A stretch of 64,000 bases of DNA from Anaerofustis butyriciformans (GTDB taxonomy: Bacteria; Bacillota; Clostridia; Eubacteriales; Anaerofustaceae), in contig NZ_JAYFFH010000003.1 in assembly GCF_036289385.1 (NCBI RefSeq), positions 151,837 to 215,836 of the forward strand, given 5' to 3'. The notes beneath the pieces were generated by a model, which was not told where the DNA came from, ran no database searches, and saw only the letters and a program-made list of their open reading frames with translations. Positions 24,146 to 32,801 of this stretch are shown here, piece after piece (the first letter of the stretch is position 1; each line of letters opens with the position of its first letter). Made by a program: the position numbers and the translations under genes.

Positions 24146-25300
24146 ATGAGGGTATATTTAGATAATGCGGCGACAACAAGACCTTATAATGAGGTTATAG
24201 ATATAATTAACGAATATAATACTGAGTATTATGGCAATGCTTCTTCTCTTCACTCTTTTGGTAGAGAAGCAAGAAAAGGAATTGAATGGGCAAGAGAAGA
24301 AATTGCAAATTTGATTAATGCATCAGCAAGAGAAATTTTATTTACAAGCGGTGCTACTGAAAGTGATAACTGGGCCATAAGAGGAGCGGCTTATCACAAT
24401 ATAGAAAAAGGAAAACATATAATAACTTCTGCAATTGAGCATCATGCTGTTCTTCATACTTGTAAACAGCTTGAAAAAGAAGGTTTTGAAGTAACTTATC
24501 TTCCTGTTGACAGTGAAGGTAACATCAATTTAAGAGATTTAAAAGATGCAATAAGAGAAGATACAACTCTAATAAGCATTATGGCTGCAAACAATGAAAT
24601 AGGCACAATTGAACCTATTAAGGAAATAGGAGAAATTGCAAGAAAAAAAGGTATACTTTTCCATACAGATGCAGTTCAAGCCATAGGAAAAATGGATATA
24701 GATGTTGAAAAAATGAATATTGATATGCTTTCAATGTCTGCTCATAAAATACACGGACCAAAAGGAATAGGATTTTTGTATATAAATAAAAAAGTAAGAA
24801 TTGATGTTTTTATGCAAGGAGGAGGACAAGAAAGAGCTTTAAGAGCTGGAACTTATAATGCACCTTGCATTGCAGGAATGGGTAAAGCCGTTGAAATAAC
24901 AAAGGCAAACATGGAAAAAAATATTCCATATATGAAAGAACTTAGAGATTATTTTATAGATGAAATATTAAAAGATGTACCTGATACAATATTAAACGGA
25001 AGCAGAGAAAAAAGATTATGTAACAATATTAATTTTACTTTTAAAGGAATTGAAGGGGAAGCATTGTTATATGCTCTTGATTTAAAGGGTATAGCTTGTT
25101 CAACAGGATCTGCTTGTACGGCTGATTCTGGAAGTGAATCTCATGTTATAGATGCTTTAGGAGATAATAATAAGTTTGAAATAGGTGCAAGTGTAAGATT
25201 CTCTTTAAGTGAATTTAATACAAAAGAAGAAGTAAATTACACAATTGCAGTTTTAAAAGATACAATAAATAAATTAAGAAAATTAAGTCCATTTTATTAG
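24146..25300 (+). CDS. iscS: cysteine desulfurase
   Basis: A PLP enzyme of 384 residues, IscS/NifS class. N-terminal VYLDNAATT, the PLP-stacking EHHAVLHT, the PLP lysine in SMSAHKIHGPKGIG (K201), and the sulphur-accepting cysteine in CSTGSACTADSG (C324) are present. It takes sulphur from cysteine for iron-sulphur cluster and thio-tRNA synthesis. The start is the ATG at 24146, 7 bases after AAAGGAG; an earlier in-frame TTG has no RBS. The scaffold gene follows after 12 bases with AGGAGG. No IscR, HscA or ferredoxin is attached, the reduced arrangement common in Clostridia. Confidence 0.95.
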   Translation: MRVYLDNAATTRPYNEVIDIINEYNTEYYGNASSLHSFGREARKGIEWAREEIANLINASAREILFTSGATESDNWAIRGAAYHNIEKGKHIITSAIEHHAVLHTCKQLEKEGFEVTYLPVDSEGNINLRDLKDAIREDTTLISIMAANNEIGTIEPIKEIGEIARKKGILFHTDAVQAIGKMDIDVEKMNIDMLSMSAHKIHGPKGIGFLYINKKVRIDVFMQGGGQERALRAGTYNAPCIAGMGKAVEITKANMEKNIPYMKELRDYFIDEILKDVPDTILNGSREKRLCNNINFTFKGIEGEALLYALDLKGIACSTGSACTADSGSESHVIDALGDNNKFEIGASVRFSLSEFNTKEEVNYTIAVLKDTINKLRKLSPFY

Positions 25301-25312
25301 GAGGTAAAGAAA

Positions 25313-25690
25313 ATGTATAATGATAAGGTATTAGATCATTTCCAAAATCCAAGAAATGTAGGAGTAATAGAAGATGCTACTGTAGTAGCAAAAGAAGCAA
25401 GCCCATCTTGTGGGGATACAACAGAATTTTATTTAAAAATAGATGAAAATGATGTTATAACAGATATCAAATTTAGAACTTTCGGATGTGCTGCAGCAAT
25501 AGCAAGTGCAAGTATGTCAACAGAGCTTTTAAAAGGCAAAACAGTAAAAGAAGCAAGAGAAATAACAAATAAGAAAGTTGTTGAAGAACTTGGGGGACTT
25601 CCTCCTGCAAAAGTTCATTGTTCTGTTTTAGCAGAAGGTGTTATAAATAAAGCTTTGGATGAATATGAAGAAATGAAAAAGAACAAATAA
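25313..25690 (+). CDS. iscU: iron-sulphur cluster scaffold protein IscU/NifU-N type
   Basis: A 125-residue scaffold protein. The three cluster cysteines lie in SPSCGD, FGCAAAIASASMS and KVHCSVLAEG, with the aspartate after the first. The N-terminal MYNDKVLDHFQNPRNVG is diagnostic of the family. It receives sulphur from IscS and builds the cluster. The IscU-type chaperone-binding LPPVK is represented by GLPPAKVHCS. It pairs with iscS in one operon. The SCIFF maturase downstream, an enzyme with several 4Fe-4S clusters, would depend on this supply. Confidence 0.95.
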   Translation: MYNDKVLDHFQNPRNVGVIEDATVVAKEASPSCGDTTEFYLKIDENDVITDIKFRTFGCAAAIASASMSTELLKGKTVKEAREITNKKVVEELGGLPPAKVHCSVLAEGVINKALDEYEEMKKNK

Positions 25691-25696
25691 ACTTTA

Positions 25697-25725
25697 TTGT
25701 AAATATAATTTATTTATGATATAAT
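25697..25725 (+). promoter_or_regulatory. sigma-A promoter of the SCIFF operon
   Basis: TTGTAA (25697-25702), a 17-base spacer and TATAAT (25720-25725), starting just after the iscU stop codon. Confidence 0.75.
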
Positions 25726-25759
25726 TTTAAGAAGAAAAAATATTTTTCGGAGGATAGAT

Positions 25760-25894
25760 ATGAAACATATTAAAAAAGTGAACGAAGTTAGAGAAGCAAG
25801 CAAAAATAAAGGCTGCGGAGAATGTGCTACATCTTGTCAATCAGCATGCAAGACTTCTTGTACTGTTGGTAACCAACCTTGTGAAAATAAATAA
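25760..25894 (+). CDS. scfA: SCIFF peptide precursor (six cysteines in forty-five)
   Basis: A 44-residue peptide starting MKHIKKVNEVREASK, with six cysteines at positions 19, 22, 26, 30, 34 and 41, which is the SCIFF pattern. SCIFF is a ribosomally made precursor in which the radical SAM maturase forms thioether bonds between cysteine and threonine-type residues; its biological function is not established. RBS GGAGG lies 6 bases before the ATG. The maturase gene follows 61 bases later, behind a hairpin that could reduce its expression relative to the peptide. Confidence 0.95.
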   Translation: MKHIKKVNEVREASKNKGCGECATSCQSACKTSCTVGNQPCENK

Positions 25895-25910
25895 AAAAAT
25901 AAATAGAATA

Positions 25911-25940
25911 AAAAAAGCAACCTAAAGGTTGCCTTTTTTT
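25911..25940 (+). terminator. terminator/attenuator between SCIFF and its maturase
   Basis: Stem GCAACC/GGTTGC with a TAAA loop, preceded by an A run and followed by C and a T run. It lies between the peptide gene and the maturase start at 25956, so it probably makes the precursor more abundant than the enzyme. Confidence 0.85.
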
Positions 25941-25955
25941 AAGTTAGAGGAAGAT

Positions 25956-27320
25956 ATGGGTATATATAAATATAAATTTAAAGATAAATATATTGTTTTA
26001 GATGTCAATTCATCTCTTGTTTATGATGTAGATGAAATGACTTATGATGTTTTAGATTATTATAAAGATAAAAATGAAGAAGAAATTGTTGCTATCTTAA
26101 AAGATAAATATGATGAAAATGAAATAAAAGAAGTAATAGGTGAATTAAAAGAACTTGAAGAAGAAAACAGACTTTATACACCAGAAAAGAAAGTTAACAG
26201 AAAATTATTTGAAAAAGGCATTGTAAAAGCAATGTGTCTTCATGTTTCTCACGATTGTAATTTAGCTTGTCGTTACTGTTTTGCTTCCGGTGGAAATTTC
26301 AATATGAAAAAGGAAGTAATGAGCTTTGAAACTGCAAAAAAAGCAATTGATTTTATTATTAACAATTCAGGAAATAAAGTTCATCTTGAAGTTGACTTTT
26401 TTGGGGGAGAACCTCTTTTAAACTTTGATGTTGTTAAAAAGACAGTTGAATATGCAAAAGAAGAAGCTAAAAAATACGGTAAGATATTTAGATTTACATT
26501 AACAACAAACTGCGTTCTTTTAAATGATGAAATTATAGATTATTTAAATAAAGAAATGTATAATGTTGTTTTATCAATTGACGGAAGAAAAGAAATCAAT
26601 GACTTTACAAGACCTACTGCAAATGGTAAAGGAAGTTATGATTTAATAATAGAAAATATTAAAAAGGTTGCTAAATCAAGAGATGAACTTGGTCTTGATT
26701 ATTACATAAGAGGTACTTATACAAAACATAATTTAGATTTCTATAAAGATGTTGAACATTTTTCTGATCTTGGTTTAAAACAACTTTCTGTTGAAAGTGT
26801 TGTTGCCGATGAAAAAGAAGATTATGCAATAACAAAAGAAGATTTACCTGAAATTATGGAAAGCTATGATAAACTAACAGATATCTATCTTGAAAGACTT
26901 GGAACTGATAAAGAATTTAGATTTTTCCACTTTAATGTAGATTTAGATGGTGGAAAATGTGAATATAAGAGAGTTTCAGGTTGTGGTGCAGGATGTGAAT
27001 ATGTTGCTGTTACTCCTTTTGGAGATATTTATCCTTGTCATCAATTTGTAGGTAACACTGATTTTATAATGGGTAATTTAGATGAAGGAATTACAAACGA
27101 TAAATTAAGAACTGAATTTTATGATTCAAACAGTGTTCTTGACAAAAAAGAATGTGAAAACTGTTTCTGTAAATATTTCTGTGGCGGAGGTTGTCACGCA
27201 AACAGCTACAACTTTAACGGCAGAATAAACGGTATTTATGAAACAGGATGTGACATTTTAAGAAAAAGAATAGAATGTGCTATTTATATTAAATGTAAAG
27301 AGAAAGAACTTATTGACTAG
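25956..27320 (+). CDS. scfB: SCIFF maturase (radical SAM/SPASM thioether synthase)
   Basis: A 454-residue radical SAM enzyme. Residues 1-80 form an RRE-like peptide-binding region. The radical SAM cluster is C101-x3-C105-x2-C108 in CNLACRYC, followed by EVDFFGGEPLLNFD. The C-terminal SPASM region carries clustered cysteines (SGCGAGCEY, YPCHQF, CENCFCKYFCGGGCHAN, TGCD) for two auxiliary 4Fe-4S clusters. It matures the SCIFF peptide encoded just upstream. I chose the ATG at 25956, 5 bases after GAGGAAG; the longer in-frame start at 25929 lies within the upstream terminator stem and is unlikely. The ScfA-ScfB pair adjacent to IscSU and SecDF is the usual clostridial setting. Confidence 0.96.
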   Translation: MGIYKYKFKDKYIVLDVNSSLVYDVDEMTYDVLDYYKDKNEEEIVAILKDKYDENEIKEVIGELKELEEENRLYTPEKKVNRKLFEKGIVKAMCLHVSHDCNLACRYCFASGGNFNMKKEVMSFETAKKAIDFIINNSGNKVHLEVDFFGGEPLLNFDVVKKTVEYAKEEAKKYGKIFRFTLTTNCVLLNDEIIDYLNKEMYNVVLSIDGRKEINDFTRPTANGKGSYDLIIENIKKVAKSRDELGLDYYIRGTYTKHNLDFYKDVEHFSDLGLKQLSVESVVADEKEDYAITKEDLPEIMESYDKLTDIYLERLGTDKEFRFFHFNVDLDGGKCEYKRVSGCGAGCEYVAVTPFGDIYPCHQFVGNTDFIMGNLDEGITNDKLRTEFYDSNSVLDKKECENCFCKYFCGGGCHANSYNFNGRINGIYETGCDILRKRIECAIYIKCKEKELID

Positions 27321-27374
27321 GTTATAATAACGTTGTAGAATATAGAAATATTAATATATAGGAGAAGATCATAT

Positions 27375-28667
27375 ATGAAAAAAAAGAAAAACGGACTAAA
27401 GATGTTTCTTATTTTAGTCATAGTTGCTTTTTGCTATTGTCTATTTATGTTCGGACTTCCTTTAAGTAAAGTAATAGGTATTTATGATATAGAACCTTTA
27501 AAAGATACCATAAATTATGGTCTTGACTTAACAGGAGGGGTTAACGTTGTTTTACAAGCCAAAGAAAGTAACGGCAATGAAGTAACAGACGAAACTTTAG
27601 ATAAGGCAATTGAAACAATCAGAACACGTATAGATTCATTAGGTGTAAAAGAACCTATTATTTCAAAACAAGGAACTGATAAAATCAGAGTGTCAATTCC
27701 TGATGTTGAAGATCAAGAAGAAGCACTATCTTTAATTGGTAAAACTGCTAAGTTGGAATTTGTTGATCCTAATGGAAATGTTATTCTTGACGGTTCAAAT
27801 GTAAAAAGTGCCAAGTATGAAATTCAAAAAAGTGATGGATATGTAGAACAACCTGTTGTTGCTTTAGAATTAGATAATGAAGGCGCAAAAGCTTTTGCAG
27901 AAGCTACACAAAATAATATTGGTAATGTAATTTCAATCAAATTAGATGATGAAGTTATTTCTGCGCCAACAGTTCAAAATGCAATTACAGATGGTAAGTG
28001 TGTAATAACAGGTATGAAAGATTCTGAGGAAGCTACAGAGCTTGCGACTTTAATAACAGCCGGTTCTCTTCCTGTTGATTTGGAAGCTGTTGAAATAAGA
28101 ACAGTAGGACCTACGCTTGGTCAAGATTCTTTGACAAAAAGTTTAACTGCCGGAGTTATTGGTGTAGCATTAGTATTTTTATTTATGATAGTAATGTACT
28201 TACTTCCTGGTGTTGTTGCTGATATATCTCTTGCAATTTATATTATTGTATATTTGATTTTAATGTCAGGGCTTGGAGTTACTTTAACGCTTCCTGGTAT
28301 TGCAGGTATTATTCTTTCAATAGGTATGGCTGTTGACAGTAACGTTATTATATTTGAAAGAATGAAAGAAGAATTAAGAGTGGGAAGAAGTGTAAGAGGC
28401 GCTATTGATGTAGGTTTTTCAAGAGCCCTTACTTCTATTATAGATGCAAACATTACAACCGTAATAGCCGGATTAGTTTTATTTTTCCTTGGTGCCGGAA
28501 CAATTAAAGGTTTTGCCCTTACTTTAATGGTTGGGGTTGTTGTAAGTATGTTTACGGCTGTATTTGTAACAAAGAGATTAATGATATTAATTACCGAATC
28601 AGGTAAATTTGATGATCTAAAATTTTTCGGAATAAAGAGTGTGGGAGGTAATGAAAATGAATTATAA
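27375..28667 (+). CDS. secD: protein translocase subunit SecD
   Basis: A 430-residue membrane protein of the Sec export system. It has one N-terminal transmembrane helix, the DLTGGVNVVLQ motif (about residue 52), the periplasmic P1 domain, and five helices at the C-terminus with SIGMAVDSNVIIFERMKEEL, all characteristic of SecD. With SecF it uses the proton or sodium gradient to pull exported proteins through SecYEG. RBS GGAGAAG precedes the ATG. It overlaps secF by 11 bases. Its usual neighbours in Clostridia are the SCIFF genes, as here. Confidence 0.96.
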   Translation: MKKKKNGLKMFLILVIVAFCYCLFMFGLPLSKVIGIYDIEPLKDTINYGLDLTGGVNVVLQAKESNGNEVTDETLDKAIETIRTRIDSLGVKEPIISKQGTDKIRVSIPDVEDQEEALSLIGKTAKLEFVDPNGNVILDGSNVKSAKYEIQKSDGYVEQPVVALELDNEGAKAFAEATQNNIGNVISIKLDDEVISAPTVQNAITDGKCVITGMKDSEEATELATLITAGSLPVDLEAVEIRTVGPTLGQDSLTKSLTAGVIGVALVFLFMIVMYLLPGVVADISLAIYIIVYLILMSGLGVTLTLPGIAGIILSIGMAVDSNVIIFERMKEELRVGRSVRGAIDVGFSRALTSIIDANITTVIAGLVLFFLGAGTIKGFALTLMVGVVVSMFTAVFVTKRLMILITESGKFDDLKFFGIKSVGGNENEL

Positions 28668-29766
28668 TTATAAAATTAATTTTGCCAAACACGCAAAGAG
28701 ATTCCTTATTATTGCAATTGTATTAATGTTAGTATCAATATCTTCTTTAATATTTAAAGGTTTGGATTTTGGTATTGACTTTAAAGGTGGTACAATCGTA
28801 ACAATTGAACTTAATAAAAAATTTACCACTGATGAAATAAAAAATATAACTGATAAATATGATCCTAAAGCGGAGATTACATCTTCCGGAGATAATGCAA
28901 CTCAAGTTGTAATAAGTACAAGTAAAGATTTAAGTGATTCTGAAAGAAAAGCTTTGTTTAATGATTTTAAAGCTGAGTATAAATTAGATAATAAAGACTT
29001 ATTATCTATTGATAATGTTTCAGGTACAATCGGTGATGAGCTAAAATCAATGGCAATAAAAGCTTGTATTATTACTGTTATATGTATGCTTATTTACATT
29101 ACTTTTAGATTTGAGTTTTTACAAGGTTTATGCGCAGTGTTTGCGTTAATATTTGACTTATGTATGGTTGTTGGCGTTTTTTCAATATTTGATATACAGG
29201 TAAATTCAACATTTATTGCTGCAATACTTACGATTTTAGGTTATTCAATAAATGATACAATCATAACCTTTGATAGAGTTAGAGAAAATGTAATAAAAGT
29301 TGCAAAAGGTGATTTTTATAACTTGACAAATATCAGTATTAATCAGACAATGAGGCGTTCAATCAATACTACACTTACAACACTTCTTGCAGTTACTCCT
29401 CTTTTAATATTTGGTACGACATCAATAAGAGAATTTGTATTCCCTATGATGATTGGTTTTATTTCAGGGGTATTTTCTTCAATTTGTGTTGCTGTTCCTA
29501 TGTGGTATTTGATAAAAGAATATCAAAAGAAGAAAAATCCAAAGAGTGTAAATATGTCTTCTAAAAAAGCAAGTAAACCAATAAATCAAGATTTATTGGA
29601 TCCTAATTTTAAAGGTTCAAGTGAATATAGTTACAATGCTGATTATGAAAAAGATTTTGTAATGGAAAAAAGCGAAGAAGAACTTTTAAAGGAAAAAGAA
29701 GAAAGAAAAGCTAAAAGAAAAGCTAGAAAAGAAAAAAAGAAGAAAAGAAAAAAAGGACAAAGATAA
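28657..29766 (+). CDS. secF: protein translocase subunit SecF
   Basis: A protein of 369 residues. N-terminal helix, then GIDFKGGTIVTIEL, a short extracellular P4 domain and five helices with LGYSINDTIITFDRVREN, the SecF signature. The C-terminus is unusually rich in lysine, arginine and glutamate (from about residue 295, ending KKKRKKGQR), a cytosolic tail. I chose the ATG at 28657, 8 bases after GGGAGG; the GTG at 28639 and ATG at 28651 are less well spaced. It overlaps secD. Confidence 0.95.
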   Translation: MNYNYKINFAKHAKRFLIIAIVLMLVSISSLIFKGLDFGIDFKGGTIVTIELNKKFTTDEIKNITDKYDPKAEITSSGDNATQVVISTSKDLSDSERKALFNDFKAEYKLDNKDLLSIDNVSGTIGDELKSMAIKACIITVICMLIYITFRFEFLQGLCAVFALIFDLCMVVGVFSIFDIQVNSTFIAAILTILGYSINDTIITFDRVRENVIKVAKGDFYNLTNISINQTMRRSINTTLTTLLAVTPLLIFGTTSIREFVFPMMIGFISGVFSSICVAVPMWYLIKEYQKKKNPKSVNMSSKKASKPINQDLLDPNFKGSSEYSYNADYEKDFVMEKSEEELLKEKEERKAKRKARKEKKKKRKKGQR

Positions 29767-29790
29767 AAGACCACATATGTGGTCTTTTTT
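29765..29790. terminator. bidirectional terminator between secF and the metal ATPase
   Basis: Stem AAAAGACCAC/GTGGTCTTTT with loop ATAT. It serves both converging genes. Confidence 0.92.
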
Positions 29791-31628
29791 TATTTATATT
29801 TTAATGCTCTAATGGAATTTAAAATAGCGATTATCGCAACTCCGACATCTGCAAAAATTGCTTCCCACATATTTGCCATTCCCAATGCTCCTAAAATCAT
29901 TACTCCTATTTTTATTGTTAAAGCTATAACAATATTTTGTTTTACAATTGAAAGTGTGTTTTTTGATATTCTGTAACCTGTAATAATTTTACTAGGTTCA
30001 TCGGTCATTATAACAATATCGCTGGCTTCAATTGCTGCATCACTTCCAAGTCCGCCCATTGCAATTCCTATATCTGCCATTGTAAGAACCGGAGCATCAT
30101 TTAAGCCATCTCCTACAAATACAAGTTTCCCTTTTTCGGATTTTGTTTTCATTAGTTCTTTAACTTTATTTACTTTATCAATTGGCAGTAAGTTGGTATA
30201 AACATCATCTATTCCTATTTGATTTGCAACATATTCTCCAATTTCTTTCTTGTCTCCAGTAAGCATTACTGTCTTTTTAATGCCTAATTTTTTTAAGGAT
30301 TTTATGGTTTCTTTTGAGTCCTCTTTTATTTCGTCTAAAAGCAGGATATAACCTAGATATTGTTTTCCTTTACTTACATATAGCACAGTTCCTATACTTT
30401 GAGTTTCTTCCAGCTCAATACCATTTTGTTTCATTAAATCGAAGTTACCAACTAAAATTTCATTTCCATCAATAATAGCTTTTATTCCGAAACCTGATAA
30501 TTCTTCTATGTTTTCTACTCTGCTTGTATCAATATGTTTATTATATGTTTGTTTAACTGATACTGCCAAAGGGTGATTTGAATATGCTTCTGCATAAGCT
30601 GTAAGCTCAAGCAATTCTTCCTTTTTAATATCTTTTGCATAAATTTCTTCTACTTTAAAATGCCCTTTTGTAAGGGTTCCTGTTTTATCAAAAACCATAA
30701 TTTCAGCTTTTGATAATGCTTCTAAATAGTTACTTCCTTTTACCAAAACACCATTACTGCTTGCAGCACCAATTCCTCCAAAAAATCCAAGAGGAATTGA
30801 AATAACAAGAGCACAAGGACAGGATATTACAAGAAATATAAGAGCTCTGTATATCCAATCTGCAAATGGTGTAGATGTTATTATTGGGGGTAATAAAGCA
30901 AGTACTAAGGCACATGAAACGACTATTGGAGTATAATATTTAGCAAAAACAGAGATGAAATTTTCCGTATGAGATTTCTCACTACTTGCATTTTCTATGA
31001 GTTCGAGAATCTTTGTGGCTGTAGATTCTTCAAATTCTTTTGTAACTTTTATTTTAAGTATCCCGTTTAAGTTAATACATCCACTTAAAACTTCATCGTT
31101 TTCCTTTACATCTCTTGGTAAAGATTCACCTGTAAGCGCTGAAGTATCAAGGGTTGATTTACCGCTGATTATAATGCCGTCAAGTGGTATTTTTTCTCCC
31201 GGTTTTACAATGATTTCGGCTCCAATATCTAAATCATCAGGATCAACTTTTATTAATTCACCGTCTTTTTCTATGTTGGCATAATCAGGGCATATATCCA
31301 TAAGTTCTCCTATGGATTTTCTAGATTTATTTACTGCATAACTTTGGAACCATTCCCCGACTTGATAGAAAATCATAACGGCAGTGCCTTCTGCATAGTC
31401 ACTTAAAATTATGGAGCCTATTGATGCAATTGCCATCAAAAAGTTTTCATCAAACACTTTTCCCTTTGATATGTTTTTTATTGCTTTTAAGATAATGTCA
31501 TACCCGGATAAAATATATGCTAGTAAAAACAGAATAGGTGAAAAATTTGTATTTTTAAATATAAAACCTAAAACAAAAAGCAATAAAGCAAGGATAATTT
31601 TGTATAGCTGCTTTTGTTGTTTTTTCAT
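29790..31628 (-). CDS. heavy-metal P1B-type ATPase (Cd/Zn/Pb class, without an N-terminal metal domain)
   Basis: A 612-residue metal efflux pump. TGES (166-169), the ion-path CPC (270-272) and the phosphorylated aspartate in DKTGTLTK (D314), plus the GDGLNDAPVL hinge motif, are all visible. The transmembrane CPC with SCPCALVISIPLG and C-terminal IKIGVMILG is like CadA/ZntA. The N-terminal HMA domain usual in this class is missing; instead a separate HMA protein gene lies just upstream. The operon is arsR-hma-ATPase. Substrate cadmium, zinc or lead is likely, copper unlikely. Confidence 0.92.
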   Translation of the reverse strand: MKKQQKQLYKIILALLLFVLGFIFKNTNFSPILFLLAYILSGYDIILKAIKNISKGKVFDENFLMAIASIGSIILSDYAEGTAVMIFYQVGEWFQSYAVNKSRKSIGELMDICPDYANIEKDGELIKVDPDDLDIGAEIIVKPGEKIPLDGIIISGKSTLDTSALTGESLPRDVKENDEVLSGCINLNGILKIKVTKEFEESTATKILELIENASSEKSHTENFISVFAKYYTPIVVSCALVLALLPPIITSTPFADWIYRALIFLVISCPCALVISIPLGFFGGIGAASSNGVLVKGSNYLEALSKAEIMVFDKTGTLTKGHFKVEEIYAKDIKKEELLELTAYAEAYSNHPLAVSVKQTYNKHIDTSRVENIEELSGFGIKAIIDGNEILVGNFDLMKQNGIELEETQSIGTVLYVSKGKQYLGYILLLDEIKEDSKETIKSLKKLGIKKTVMLTGDKKEIGEYVANQIGIDDVYTNLLPIDKVNKVKELMKTKSEKGKLVFVGDGLNDAPVLTMADIGIAMGGLGSDAAIEASDIVIMTDEPSKIITGYRISKNTLSIVKQNIVIALTIKIGVMILGALGMANMWEAIFADVGVAIIAILNSIRALKYK

Positions 31629-31649
31629 TTTCTTTCTCCTTAATTTTAG

Positions 31650-31865
31650 CTATAAAATAATAGCTTCATCATCTATATCTTTAATAGCAACTCTTGCTTT
31701 TTTTATTATTTCTTCAAAATCTTCCTCATTCGCTTCTAATGTTAATTTTTGAAGCATAAAGTTTATATTTGCACTATCTACTCCATCTATTTTTCTTATA
31801 GCTTCTTCCATTTTCATTGCACAATTAGCACAGTCAATATTATCCATTTTAAATTTCTTTTTCAT
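31650..31865 (-). CDS. stand-alone heavy-metal-associated (HMA) domain protein
   Basis: A 71-residue ferredoxin-like metal-binding domain. The CxxC site is in NIDCANCAMKMEEAIRKIDGV, and the rest (ANINFMLQKLTLEA...) fits HMA domains. In most homologous pumps this domain is the N-terminus of the ATPase, so this gene is a separated piece of the same function, probably passing metal to the ATPase. An alternative view is a metallochaperone. It sits 21 bases before the pump gene, with CTCCTT-type RBS on the minus strand. Confidence 0.88.
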   Translation of the reverse strand: MKKKFKMDNIDCANCAMKMEEAIRKIDGVDSANINFMLQKLTLEANEEDFEEIIKKARVAIKDIDDEAIIL

Positions 31866-31883
31866 TTCTCTTTCTCCTTATAT

Positions 31884-32243
31884 TTATTCTTCTATGTGAT
31901 CAATTCCTTGGTTTAATATAGTCATAACATGTTCATCTGCCAAGGAATAAAAAACAGTTTTTCCTTCTTTTCTGTTTTTTATAAGTTTTGCTTGTTTTAA
32001 ATTTTTTAATTGATGTGATACTGCTGATTGGGTCATGTTTAAAATATTTGCAATATCGCAAACACACATTTCGCTAACAAGAAGAGCATTTAATATCTTA
32101 ATTCTTGTACTGTCTCCAAAAACTTTAAACAGTTCTGCAAGGTTGTAAAGTTCTTCTTCGTTCGGCATCTTTTCATGCACTTTATCAACAATATCTTTAT
32201 GAATGTGTTTTAATTCACACATTTCTATTTTTGCTGCTGCCAT
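31884..32243 (-). CDS. ArsR/SmtB-family metal-sensing repressor
   Basis: A 119-residue winged-helix regulator. ILNALLVSEMCVCDIANIL includes the alpha3 site C-V-C-D, as in CadC/ArsR; a further cysteine lies in the N-terminal MCELKHIHKD. The recognition helix is TQSAVSHQLKNLKQAKLI, and DEHV at the C-terminus is compatible with an alpha5 metal site. It would release DNA when Cd, Pb or Zn binds. It is the first gene of the operon, with its own palindromic operator at 32265-32288. Confidence 0.92.
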   Translation of the reverse strand: MAAAKIEMCELKHIHKDIVDKVHEKMPNEEELYNLAELFKVFGDSTRIKILNALLVSEMCVCDIANILNMTQSAVSHQLKNLKQAKLIKNRKEGKTVFYSLADEHVMTILNQGIDHIEE

Positions 32244-32264
32244 AGCATCCTCCTTTACATATGA

Positions 32265-32288
32265 ATATATGAATACTTGTTCATATAT
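32265..32288 (-). promoter_or_regulatory. ArsR/SmtB-type operator
   Basis: A 24-base palindrome with half sites ATATATGAA and TTCATATAT separated by six bases. It matches the family pattern of TGAA-N6-TTCA within a longer AT-rich dyad, and lies 22 bases before the repressor gene. Confidence 0.85.
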
Positions 32289-32339
32289 TTAATTATATAT
32301 ATGAATTAAAAAAAGTCAATAAAAATTTTAAATTTATGC

Positions 32340-32370
32340 TTGACTTAGAGTTGACTTTAAGTCGTATATT
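32340..32370 (+). promoter_or_regulatory. MerR-type promoter with a 19-base spacer and internal operator
   Basis: TTGACT (32340-32345) and TATATT (32365-32370) are 19 bases apart. The spacer carries the dyad ACTTAGAGT/ACTTTAAGT. Long spacers with an internal dyad are the hallmark of promoters activated by MerR-family proteins through DNA twisting. It drives the MerR gene and the reductase downstream. Confidence 0.85.
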
Positions 32371-32396
32371 AGAATGTAGAAAGGAGGAGTTAATCT

Positions 32397-32789
32397 TTGA
32401 AAATAAAAGAAGCAGCAATAATAACAGGTATTTCTGAGAATAATTTAAGATATTACGAAAAAATAGGGCTTATTCCTAAAATACAAAAGGACGTATCGGG
32501 TGTAAGAGATTATAGTGAAGAAGATATAAGATGGATAAAATTTATATTAAAATTTAAAGAAACAGGGGCAAAACTTGAATATATAAAAGAATATATGCAT
32601 CTTGCATATTCAAATGAGGACACAAAAGAGAAAAGAAGGAGTATTCTTTTGAATGTAGAAAATGAACTTGAAACACAAATAGAACATTTACAGGATTGTT
32701 TAAATATCGTAAGGTATAAAATAAAAAATTACGATGATCTTTGTAACCCTGAAACAGAAAAAATAATGAATGAAATCAAGGATAATTAA
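32397..32789 (+). CDS. MerR-family transcriptional regulator
   Basis: A 130-residue regulator. N-terminal winged helix KIKEAAIITGISENNLRYYEKIGLIP and SGVRDYSEEDIRWI are typical, followed by the coiled-coil dimerisation helix (about 75-118). There is no cysteine-based metal-binding C-terminus, so it probably belongs to the AdhR/aldehyde- or stress-responsive group. The start is a TTG at 32397 with AAGGAGGAG 7 bases upstream. It is followed by an aldo/keto reductase gene, the common target of such regulators, and by autoregulation through the 19-base-spacer promoter. Confidence 0.9.
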   Translation: MKIKEAAIITGISENNLRYYEKIGLIPKIQKDVSGVRDYSEEDIRWIKFILKFKETGAKLEYIKEYMHLAYSNEDTKEKRRSILLNVENELETQIEHLQDCLNIVRYKIKNYDDLCNPETEKIMNEIKDN

Positions 32790-32801
32790 GGGAGAAAAGA
32801 A

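Noticed and set aside
29779..31752. Plus-strand open frames inside the metal ATPase and HMA genes
   Set aside because: They are out-of-frame shadows without RBS and overlap strongly coding minus-strand sequence.
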